25,879 bases of DNA from JANQTF01 sp036835375 (GTDB lineage: Bacteria > Bacteroidota > Bacteroidia > J057). The position numbers were made by a program, and so were the translations under genes. The stretch is taken from the NCBI GenBank assembly GCA_036835375.1, contig DAITMB010000070.1, positions 1 to 25,879 on the forward strand, given 5' to 3'. Position 1 is the stretch's first letter, and each line of letters opens with the position of its first letter. Under the pieces are notes generated by a model. That model was not told where the DNA came from. It was given only the letters and a program-made list of their open reading frames with translations, and did not search any database. Below, one piece after another: positions 1-6,449 of this stretch.

Positions 1-53
1 TCTCTATACAAAAAAATAATCTTATCACAATCAAGTAATTGTTATCAAGTATA

Positions 54-154
54 GGGAGTTGGGAGAGTTGAGAGTTGAGAGTTGGGAGTTGGGAGAGTTG
101 AGAGTTGGGAGGGTTGGGAGTTGGGAGAGTTGGGAGTTGGGAGAGTTGAGGGTT
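54..154. repeat. Mixed 7/9-bp minisatellite, GGGAGTT / GAGAGTT / GGGAGAGTT
   Basis: Thirteen tandem units without spacers: heptamers GGGAGTT or GAGAGTT, interspersed with five 9-mers (four GGGAGAGTT, one GGGAGGGTT), with the last unit decayed to GAGGGTT. The + strand is purine/G-rich and the complement C/T-rich. The open frame through it translates as a low-complexity GELRV/WELGE pattern and is not a gene. The same heptamer, in the same orientation, forms the array at the far right of the window. The rest of bases 1-334 holds an AT-rich stretch (1-53, with an 8-bp direct repeat ATCAAGTA at 30-37 and 44-51), a hairpin after the array, and the leader of metF; I see no gene there. Confidence 0.95.
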
Positions 155-157
155 GGG

Positions 158-174
158 AAGCCCTGGAGGGGCTT
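158..174. repeat. Small REP-like hairpin beside the minisatellite
   Basis: AAGCCC (158-163) and GGGCTT (169-174) pair perfectly around a 5-base loop, directly after the repeat array. There is no T-run that would make it a terminator. Short GC-rich hairpins of this type are often dispersed in Bacteroidota genomes, but I see only one copy here, so calling it repetitive is inference. Confidence 0.4.
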
Positions 175-334
175 AATTCGCCAGCCGATAGAGTTGAAAA
201 TGTGTGACAGCTTTCTTCAAACCATTCTCCAGCGAGAAGCGTTTGGATGGGGCTGTTAGATTGTTTCTTCCTTTTAATTCGACCCGTTAGTTGATTTCTC
301 CCTATTTTCGCCCAAAATCGGACAACATCATCGC

Positions 335-1291
335 ATGAGAGTTATTGACCACCTTCACAACACAAAAAATCCTTCGGTCAGCGTAGAGATCATTCCTCCC
401 AAGCGGGGCGGAAGTCTTGCCAAGCTCAACCAAGCCATCGAGTCCATCGTGCCACTTCATCCACCATTCATCGACGTCACGAGTCATGCTGCCGAAGTGA
501 TGTGGGAAGAAATGAAGGACGGCACCTTTAAAAAGAAAGTGAAGCGGAAAAGCCCAGGCACCTTTGGGCTGTGCGCCGCCATCAAATATAAATTCAATCT
601 CGAACCAGTCCCGCACCTCTTGTGTGGAGGTTTTACCCGGGAAGAAACTGAGGATGCACTCATTGAGTTGAATTTTCTTGGGATAGAAAACATCCTCGCC
701 ATTCGAGGCGATAAAATCAGCCATCGACCCATTCCGCAGGACCGAACCGTAAACCATCACGCGCTCGACCTTGTGAGGCAAGTCGGCAACATGAACCAAG
801 GCTGCTACATCGATGACCTGATCGATGCAGACAAAACCAACTTTTGTATCGGTGTATCATGTTATCCTGAAAAGCATTTCGAGGCACCAAATCTTGACTT
901 TGACTTGGAGATTCTCAAACGAAAACAGGAAGCAGGCGCCCACTATGCTGTGTCTCAAATGTTTTTCGATACGGACAAGTTCGTGAACTTTGTGAAAAGA
1001 GCGCGAGAGGCAGGCATCACGATGCCGATCATTCCGGGAATGAAAATCATGACCAGTTCCGCGCACTTGACCAGCCTTCCGGCTGTCTTTCACATTGACA
1101 TTCCTACTGAACTCACATCTCGTATGTTAGCTGCGAAGTCCCGCGCCGAAGAAATCGAGGTCGGTATTGAATGGGCATTGAAACAATCCAGAGAATTGCT
1201 AGAAGCTGGGTTTCCTTATCTGCACTTTTATATCATGCAGAATACCAAACCCTTCCTTTCATTCATCGATAAGTTTAAAAAACAAGTGTGA
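335..1291 (+). CDS. metF: Methylenetetrahydrofolate reductase
   Basis: This enzyme reduces 5,10-methylenetetrahydrofolate to 5-methyltetrahydrofolate with an FAD cofactor, supplying the methyl group for methionine synthesis in the cytoplasm. The 318-residue product has the usual length for bacterial MetF (about 290-320). The N-terminal VEIIPPK motif carries the expected catalytic glutamate (E18). AIRGD at 122-126 supplies the conserved aspartate next to the flavin, and SQMFFD at 207-212 matches the substrate-contact strand. The TIM-barrel domain fills the whole protein, and there is no C-terminal regulatory domain like that of eukaryotic MTHFR. The ATG at 335 follows a leader of about 160 bases after the minisatellite. 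I looked for a SAM riboswitch in that leader and found none convincing. No other methionine gene is nearby, so it is probably monocistronic. Confidence 0.95.
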   Translation: MRVIDHLHNTKNPSVSVEIIPPKRGGSLAKLNQAIESIVPLHPPFIDVTSHAAEVMWEEMKDGTFKKKVKRKSPGTFGLCAAIKYKFNLEPVPHLLCGGFTREETEDALIELNFLGIENILAIRGDKISHRPIPQDRTVNHHALDLVRQVGNMNQGCYIDDLIDADKTNFCIGVSCYPEKHFEAPNLDFDLEILKRKQEAGAHYAVSQMFFDTDKFVNFVKRAREAGITMPIIPGMKIMTSSAHLTSLPAVFHIDIPTELTSRMLAAKSRAEEIEVGIEWALKQSRELLEAGFPYLHFYIMQNTKPFLSFIDKFKKQV

Positions 1292-1541
1292 TGTTTCTTT
1301 TGGGCAAGGAAACGTTGAAACCAGTGATGTTGCCTACACAACCAGATTTCTTAACTCGCCGATCATATTAGAGGAGATCATTGGTAGCGGAGGCGTGCAA
1401 ACTTATTCTATCGGTAATGATTAGATAAAATGTGATGCGCTCTTTTGCCCTTACATTGCGGATAGGATATTGCCTTGCGTATTTACTTCGAATTCTGTTC
1501 CTCCTTATGATGCCAGTGTATTCCAACACAAAGGGATCCTT
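1292..1541 (+). other. Gene-free gap before an orphan terminator; possible small RNA or long metF 3' UTR
   Basis: The 250 bases between the metF stop and the terminator hairpin contain no convincing reading frame on either strand; the only candidate with a Met start on + runs into the hairpin. Either metF has a long 3' UTR, or a separate short RNA is made here and ends at the terminator. I could not find a full TTG/TAnnTTTG promoter inside the gap, so the small-RNA reading is weak. Confidence 0.3.
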
Positions 1542-1582
1542 TAGTTGCCTCGACGCGCTGTATCGAGGCAACTATTTTTTTT
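1542..1582 (+). terminator. Intrinsic terminator
   Basis: TAGTTGCCTCGA (1542-1553) pairs perfectly with TCGAGGCAACTA (1563-1574) over 12 bp around a 9-base loop, followed by eight T residues (1575-1582). Orientation is +. It lies about 250 bases after the metF stop and 50 bases before the next start codon, and so insulates the LpxH-like gene. Confidence 0.9.
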
Positions 1583-1632
1583 AGAGGCGGTGCTATCTGG
1601 CAACATCATCTTTTACCCAACTACCTGATCTG

Positions 1633-2463
1633 ATGAGTAAGAAGCGCCAACTCGACATTGCTGTTCTCTCCGACATCCACCTAGGCACCTACGGCTGCCA
1701 AGCGAAAGAAGTAGTCAACTACCTGAAGAGCATTCAACCAGAAGTACTTGTGCTCAATGGCGACATCATCGACATATGGCAGTTTAGCAAGCGGTACTGG
1801 CCCAAGGCTCACATGCTTGTAATCAAGGAGTTGGTCAAAATCATTGCCAAGGGTACCACCGTCTATTATCTGACCGGCAATCACGACGAAATGCTGCGAA
1901 AGTTCACGGACTTTAGCCTAGGCAATTTTCACCTTCGCGATAAGCTGGTGCTGGAAGTAGATGGAAAAAAGGCTTGGTTCTTTCACGGTGACATCTTCGA
2001 TGCAAGTATGCAACACGCCAAGTGGCTGGCTAAGCTCGGTGGGATTGGGTATGACTTCCTGATCTTCCTCAACAGCTTCATCAATCGCTGCCTCACAAGC
2101 TTTGGCCGTGAGAAAATGTCTTTTTCTAAGAAAATAAAAGCCAGTGTCAAGGGCGCAGTGAGCTTTATCTCTGACTTCGAACAAGTAGCCGCCGATCTTG
2201 CCATTGAGAGCGGGTATGATTATGTGGTGTGTGGACACATTCACCATCCTGAAATGCGCAAAATCATCACGGAAAAAGGAGAAGTACAATACCTCAACTC
2301 GGGCGACTGGGTGGAAAGCCTGACATCTCTTGAATATAGCAACGGCAGCTGGAGCCTCTATCAATACCAAGGTGAAACTGCCGAAGAAGAGGCAGAAGAG
2401 GTGGTGCCCCAGAGAATCAAGGAAATCTTGATCAATCCAATTCGAGAATTGGTAACAGTGTGA
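1633..2463 (+). CDS. LpxH-like UDP-2,3-diacylglucosamine diphosphatase family metallophosphoesterase
   Basis: A calcineurin-like metallophosphoesterase of 276 residues. All five motif blocks are present: SDIHLG (D14, H16), NGDIID (D44), GNHDE (N83, H84), FHGD (H118) and CGHIHHPE (H202, H204), which together bind two metal ions. The closest known role is LpxH, which hydrolyses UDP-2,3-diacylglucosamine to lipid X in lipid A synthesis. The protein is longer than E. coli LpxH (240) and has a helical insert around residues 125-190, as in the Bacteroidota LpxH-like group. The substrate could therefore be another membrane-associated phosphodiester. It is followed 102 bases later by a lipid-type glycosyltransferase gene on the same strand, which supports an envelope-lipid role. 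The C-terminal tail after residue 250 is acidic (EEEAEE). Confidence 0.8.
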   Translation: MSKKRQLDIAVLSDIHLGTYGCQAKEVVNYLKSIQPEVLVLNGDIIDIWQFSKRYWPKAHMLVIKELVKIIAKGTTVYYLTGNHDEMLRKFTDFSLGNFHLRDKLVLEVDGKKAWFFHGDIFDASMQHAKWLAKLGGIGYDFLIFLNSFINRCLTSFGREKMSFSKKIKASVKGAVSFISDFEQVAADLAIESGYDYVVCGHIHHPEMRKIITEKGEVQYLNSGDWVESLTSLEYSNGSWSLYQYQGETAEEEAEEVVPQRIKEILINPIRELVTV

Positions 2464-2565
2464 ATTCTGTGTCGGATTATTCCGCGAGCCACTCGTTGAT
2501 TTTGCCTATCTTCATATATTGATTCGCGTTTACACAATCAACATTCCCCTTACCTTCCTTTGCTC

Positions 2566-3615
2566 ATGAAAATACTCTACGCCATTCAAGGTACTGGAAA
2601 TGGCCACCTGAGCCGAGCAAGAGAAATCATCCCTGTGATGCGCCGCTACGCAGAGGTCGATTTGCTGGTCAGTGGTACACAGTCAGAAGTAGCCCTTCCC
2701 TGGCCGCTGACCTACCAATACAAAGGGTTTTCTTTTTGCTACAACCGCAAGGGCGGGGTGAGCGTGATCAAATCTTTCCGCGACAATTTTACAAGCCAAC
2801 TCATTCGGGAAATTCGATCGGTACCCGTGGATCAATATGACCTGGTAGTCAATGACTTCGAACCAGTATCTGCCTGGGCAGCGCGCAATAAAGGAGTTCC
2901 TTGTGTGGCTATGAGCCATCAGGCTGCATACCTTTCCGCAAAAAGCCCTCGACCAGAGAAGAAGGATCGATTTGGAGAAATGGTCTTGAAGCACTACGCT
3001 CCTTCCCAAAGAGCGATTGGGTTCCATTTCGAAGCCTATGATGATTTCATTCACACACCGGTGATTCGCAGCGAGGTTCGAGCGCTCACAGCTACTCAAG
3101 AAGGGTTTTTCGCTGTGTACCTGCCAGCCTATCGAGACCCCCTCCTCATCCGCTATTTAAGCGAGATTCCAGAAGCTGAATGGCTGATCTTTTCCAGATA
3201 CACCAAGGAGGCACATCGCCCGGCACCCAACATTCGGGTGGTTCCTGTGCACAACGAGTCATTTCTTCAAGCTATGGCTCAATGTCAGGGAATGCTAACT
3301 GGCGGAGGATTTGAGACACCCGCCGAAGCCATGTTTTTAGGCAAAAAAGTATTTGCCATCCCAGTTAAAGGACAATACGAGCAGCAGTGCAATGCCGCTG
3401 CCCTCGCTCAAATGGGCTGCCCTACCGCTCCGAAACTCAGCTTGGAGACTGTGGAGAAACTGAAGACCTGGGTGGAATCGCCACAGCCTAATCCCGTGCC
3501 TTTTCCTTACCACACAGTAGAAGTAGTGGAGCAAGTGCTTTCCCTAAAAGATGGATTGGATAAACGAAGGAAGTCGGAGCGCACAATGGCGGAGCTAAGC
3601 ACCTATGGGAACTAA
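2566..3615 (+). CDS. MJ1255/MurG-like (GT-B fold) glycosyltransferase
   Basis: A 349-residue protein starting MKILYAIQGTGNGHLSRA; the glycine-rich GTGNGHL loop at 9-15 is the N-terminal signature of the GT28/MurG-like GT-B superfamily. In the C-terminal half, LTGGGFETPAEAM near residues 245-257 resembles the nucleotide-sugar binding GGxxTxxE segment, followed by a conserved IPVKGQYEQQCNA block. The overall type matches the MJ1255-like family of proposed glycosyltransferases; donor and acceptor are unknown. It lies downstream of the LpxH-like phosphatase, so an acceptor lipid of the inner membrane is a reasonable inference. I chose the ATG at 2566 over the in-frame TTG at 2560, because the family's N-terminal strand begins right at MKI. 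It converges with the leftward receiver-like gene 54 bases on, with no obvious hairpin between. Confidence 0.8.
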   Translation: MKILYAIQGTGNGHLSRAREIIPVMRRYAEVDLLVSGTQSEVALPWPLTYQYKGFSFCYNRKGGVSVIKSFRDNFTSQLIREIRSVPVDQYDLVVNDFEPVSAWAARNKGVPCVAMSHQAAYLSAKSPRPEKKDRFGEMVLKHYAPSQRAIGFHFEAYDDFIHTPVIRSEVRALTATQEGFFAVYLPAYRDPLLIRYLSEIPEAEWLIFSRYTKEAHRPAPNIRVVPVHNESFLQAMAQCQGMLTGGGFETPAEAMFLGKKVFAIPVKGQYEQQCNAAALAQMGCPTAPKLSLETVEKLKTWVESPQPNPVPFPYHTVEVVEQVLSLKDGLDKRRKSERTMAELSTYGN

Positions 3616-3669
3616 GCATGTCGGAACGGCTCAGCCTGAACGAATGTTGATCTCCTATACTAAGGTCAA

Positions 3670-4089
3670 TTACCTAGCTACAACAGGCTGACGAAATTCC
3701 GCAGCAGAAGCGTTCAACAACTCCTGTCGAAGACGATGAAGAATTTCGCGAAGGGCCTTGGGTGGCAAAGGGACTTCTACGCAATGAAGCCATGAGGGCG
3801 ATTCGGCTGCAAGTTGCTCGCAAAGATCATGGCTGGTAGAAAGGTGCAGCACCAGCGAATGCGGCGACAATAGACTGGAACCAATCTGCGAAAGTGTGTC
3901 ATGTGCGACAGCATTTTCGGCCAAGTTCCCGATCACAACGAGCTGTATCTCCGAGGAAAAAAGATGTACTCGCAACTCCTCTAATGTCGCAGCAACTTGA
4001 ACGTCAAATCCTTCTTTGTCAAGGAGATATGTGAGCAATAGCTCCAAATCATCCTCATATTCGAACAAGACAGCTTTCATGCACGGCAT
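3670..4089 (-). CDS. Stand-alone degenerate receiver (pseudo-receiver) domain protein
   Basis: The 139-residue protein has the layout of a single CheY-like receiver and nothing else. The first strand plus acidic pocket is kept (AVLFEYEDD, with E12/D13/D14), followed by the LLLTYLLDKEGFDV helix and strand typical of OmpR-type receivers. The expected phosphorylation site at the end of strand 3 reads VVIGNLAEN (residues 51-59): Gly/Asn stand where Asp is required. The conserved Lys at the end of strand 5 is Val in VEVPLPPKAL. It is therefore probably not phosphorylated and would act by protein contact. There is no DNA-binding domain. It starts 43 bases after the FAD oxidoreductase stop on the same strand, so the two are likely co-transcribed. 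An internal Met at 4080 is an alternative start. The fold assignment is by motif only. Confidence 0.65.
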   Translation of the reverse strand: MPCMKAVLFEYEDDLELLLTYLLDKEGFDVQVAATLEELRVHLFSSEIQLVVIGNLAENAVAHDTLSQIGSSLLSPHSLVLHLSTSHDLCEQLAAESPSWLHCVEVPLPPKALREILHRLRQELLNASAAEFRQPVVAR

Positions 4090-4132
4090 ATCTTAGGAAT
4101 TGCTGAAATTACACAAAATCCTTGATGTTCGG

Positions 4133-5290
4133 TTAACTTGTCGATAACATTTTGAGATCAACACCCTGAGCCACCAATTCCTCTGCTAAACCGAATGACA
4201 ATGTCATGCCAGCCCCGCTCAAGCCATTGACCACCCGCACACCCGGCATGGGCAAACCAATGAATTCTGTCTGACCCTGAACTTTGGCGTAGATCCCGTA
4301 CCAGCGCGCTTGGATCGCCAAGTCAGGTGCCTGAGCGAAGGTAGCGAGATAATCCAGGATGTAATCATTGATGTCTTCGCGCAAAAACGGATCATGGTCC
4401 GGGCCGTATTCGTGGGAGTCTCCGATTACTAACTCACCTTGGCCGTTTTGTGACATCATCACATGTATTCCCCATGCTGGCATCCAAGGCATCTCCTGAG
4501 CAATTCGGGATCGGAGTGCAGGAAGACTTTTGCAGTGGGCAAACGATTGGTAATGTGTGAGGGTAAGCCCAGAGCATAAGGCAGGTCCCATCCGCCATTC
4601 GTTGCCCTGTGCTTTGGTCCGCATCATTTGTAGTTTGACCTTCGTCAATCCAGCCTGCGCATACAAATCAGGAAACAGCGTCTCAAAGTCGGCACCAGAA
4701 GCGACTTCGAGCAGATCAAATCGCCAATACTTTCCTCCTGCGCGAAGCTGCCCTTCCTCCACCTCCGTTACGGCGGTCTGGTAGTGAATCTCGATTCCAC
4801 AAGATGCTTGCAGGAAGCGCGCAATCGCTGCGATCGCTTCCCTTGGATCTACGATCATTTCTGTTTCGCTCATCATGCCACCTATCAGGCCTTGGGATTT
4901 GCCAGCAGCACTGACTTTCAGGACTTCCTTGGGTGTCATCATGCGCACGCGATATCCCTTGTCTGGCGCGGTCTCCATGAATTCTTCTAAGACCTGATGT
5001 TCATCTGCCCGATAAGCCAAATGAAGTGATCCCTTGGCCTCTGACCAGAAACCAGCCTGGCCAGAAAGCAATTCCCAGGTATGTCGGCTACGCAAGGCGC
5101 GCGCTAAAGTAGCACTCCCCTGCCCGATGGGCCATATCATCCCAAAATTGCGAATACTGGCGCCGAGAGGACGATCCGAACGATCAAATATGGTGACTTT
5201 TTTGCCGCTTAGATGGTGGTGATAGGCCAGGGCCAATCCCACGATGCCAGCACCGACAATGGCTACTTCTGTGTGGAGAGGAGTGCTCAT
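4133..5290 (-). CDS. TIGR03364-type FAD-dependent amine oxidoreductase (DAO superfamily)
   Basis: A 385-residue D-amino-acid-oxidase-superfamily protein. The Rossmann dinucleotide fold is at the N-terminus (IVGAGIVGLA, glycines 13/15/18, acidic residue D36 ending strand 2). The segment GASIRNFGMIWPIGQ at 43-57 and the SLHLAY strand further on match my knowledge of the TIGR03364 clade. Near the C-terminus, GLSGAGMTLSFGLAEEL is the second FAD contact. Known context of this clade: association with phosphonatase-like hydrolases and phosphonate transporters, with a proposed role in oxidative deamination of an aminophosphonate. Neither a phosphonatase nor a phosphonate ABC transporter is in this window. 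The frame can be extended to 5374, but that adds a hydrophobic stretch before the FAD fold and spans a perfect -7 box (5340-5347). The ATG at 5290 is therefore preferred. Confidence 0.85.
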   Translation of the reverse strand: MSTPLHTEVAIVGAGIVGLALAYHHHLSGKKVTIFDRSDRPLGASIRNFGMIWPIGQGSATLARALRSRHTWELLSGQAGFWSEAKGSLHLAYRADEHQVLEEFMETAPDKGYRVRMMTPKEVLKVSAAGKSQGLIGGMMSETEMIVDPREAIAAIARFLQASCGIEIHYQTAVTEVEEGQLRAGGKYWRFDLLEVASGADFETLFPDLYAQAGLTKVKLQMMRTKAQGNEWRMGPALCSGLTLTHYQSFAHCKSLPALRSRIAQEMPWMPAWGIHVMMSQNGQGELVIGDSHEYGPDHDPFLREDINDYILDYLATFAQAPDLAIQARWYGIYAKVQGQTEFIGLPMPGVRVVNGLSGAGMTLSFGLAEELVAQGVDLKMLSTS

Positions 5291-5321
5291 GAGCAAAAAG
5301 AGAAGAATGAAGAGTAAGGAG

Positions 5322-5347
5322 GTGAGATGTGCCTTCTCACAAAGGTA
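5322..5347 (-). promoter_or_regulatory. Promoter -7 box with overlapping operator-like palindrome, FAD oxidoreductase gene
   Basis: On the - strand TACCTTTG (5347-5340) is a perfect Bacteroidota -7 box (TAnnTTTG), giving a leader of about 43 bases before the ATG at 5290. No clear -33 TTG is seen at the usual distance. The inverted repeat GTGAGA (5322-5327) / TCTCAC (5335-5340), spacing 7, abuts the -7 box and covers the expected start point, so it could be an operator or a leader hairpin. Regulator binding is inference. Confidence 0.5.
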
Positions 5348-5509
5348 TGGCTTCCATACATAGATTAGTATCACTAGAGAGTTCAGAGGTTACCAAATCG
5401 TAAATTCTTCCGCTCTTAGAAAATCCCAGAGACTTTCGACTTACTTTCAGGACAAATCCACGGCAAAATCTTGTTGTTCGCTGGGGATTGTTCACCTAGA
5501 TTGCTTGAT

Positions 5510-6400
5510 ATGCCTTGGACCAATTACCATAGCCATAGCCACTACTGCGATGGAGCCGCGAACCCGGAAAACTTTGTACAAGAAGCCATTCGTCGAAATT
5601 TTAGTGCCTGGGGGCTATCTTCTCATGCGCCTTTGCCATTTCCTTGCAAGTGGACGATGAAAGCGGAACGGCTGCCATCTTACCTCGCCGAAATTGACCT
5701 CCTCAAAGCAGCCTATCGCGACCAGATCCAAATATATGGAGGCTTAGAGGTAGATTATATTCCAGATCTTATGGGTCCGCAAGCGGCGCGGACTATGGCT
5801 TCATCGCTGGACTTTATCATCGGATCAGTCCACTTTGTAGATGCTCTCCCCGATGGGCGTCCTTGGGAGATTGATGGCCGCCATGAAGTATTTCTAGAAG
5901 GTCTTGAAACAATTTTTCATGGAAACGTCCAACAGGCGGTCGAGCACTACTATGGACTCATCCGCCAAATGGTGCGCAATGACGCTCCTGATGTCGTAGG
6001 TCATTTGGACAAAATCATCATCCAAAACGAGAAAGGGCATCTTTTTACAGGACATGAGGACTGGTACCAACGAGCTGTCATAGAGACACTTTTGGCCATT
6101 CAGTCCCGTGGACTCATTCTTGAAGTCAATACGCGCGGCATTTACAAGGGCCTTGTGAAAGATCCCTACCCCACCCGATGGATTTTGGAAAAGGCTGCCC
6201 AAATGAAGATTCGCCTGACACTCAATTCAGATGCACATCACCCCCGAGAGATTGACGGCGCCTTTCCAGAGACAGCCCAAGTGCTGAGAGAAGCCGGGAT
6301 TCGAGAGTTGAGTATCTTATGGGATGGTCGATGGGAAGCAGTATCTTTCGACCGATGGGGTCTGAGGATCCCCGGAAAAAATCCTGTGATGAAGTCCTGA
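5510..6400 (+). CDS. PHP-family histidinol-phosphatase (HisK type)
   Basis: A 296-residue PHP-domain phosphoesterase. The metal ligands are all present: HSH (H7, H9), D14, H39 in SSHAP, E80 in GGLEVDY, H108 in GSVHF, H165 in GHLDK, and D241/H243 in NSDAHH. This matches the monofunctional HisK type, which dephosphorylates histidinol phosphate in histidine synthesis. The genomic context is not histidine synthesis: it is divergent from a phosphonate-associated FAD oxidoreductase and lies 49 bases ahead of a DUF5690 membrane protein. A different small phosphoester or phosphonate-derived substrate is therefore possible. The TTG at 5471 would add 13 residues before the PHP core, so I chose the ATG at 5510, where MPWTNYHSH begins the first metal-binding strand as in the family. 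The enzyme class is certain; the substrate is not. Confidence 0.85.
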   Translation: MPWTNYHSHSHYCDGAANPENFVQEAIRRNFSAWGLSSHAPLPFPCKWTMKAERLPSYLAEIDLLKAAYRDQIQIYGGLEVDYIPDLMGPQAARTMASSLDFIIGSVHFVDALPDGRPWEIDGRHEVFLEGLETIFHGNVQQAVEHYYGLIRQMVRNDAPDVVGHLDKIIIQNEKGHLFTGHEDWYQRAVIETLLAIQSRGLILEVNTRGIYKGLVKDPYPTRWILEKAAQMKIRLTLNSDAHHPREIDGAFPETAQVLREAGIRELSILWDGRWEAVSFDRWGLRIPGKNPVMKS

Positions 6401-6449
6401 CGGAGCTATTTCGTCAACTTAGCTTTAGATTTCAGCGCGTGTATTTGCT

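Noticed and set aside
54..154. CRISPR array
   Set aside because: Units are 7-9 bp and contiguous, with no unique spacers and no cas genes.
59..259. 66-codon open frame over the left minisatellite
   Set aside because: Its N-terminal half is a translation of the tandem repeat; there is no domain and no start signal.
160..334. SAM riboswitch ahead of metF
   Set aside because: The conserved core segments of SAM riboswitch classes I know are not present; only small unrelated hairpins are seen.
302..799. 165-codon frame opposite metF
   Set aside because: It lies antisense to a clear MetF and has no recognisable motif.
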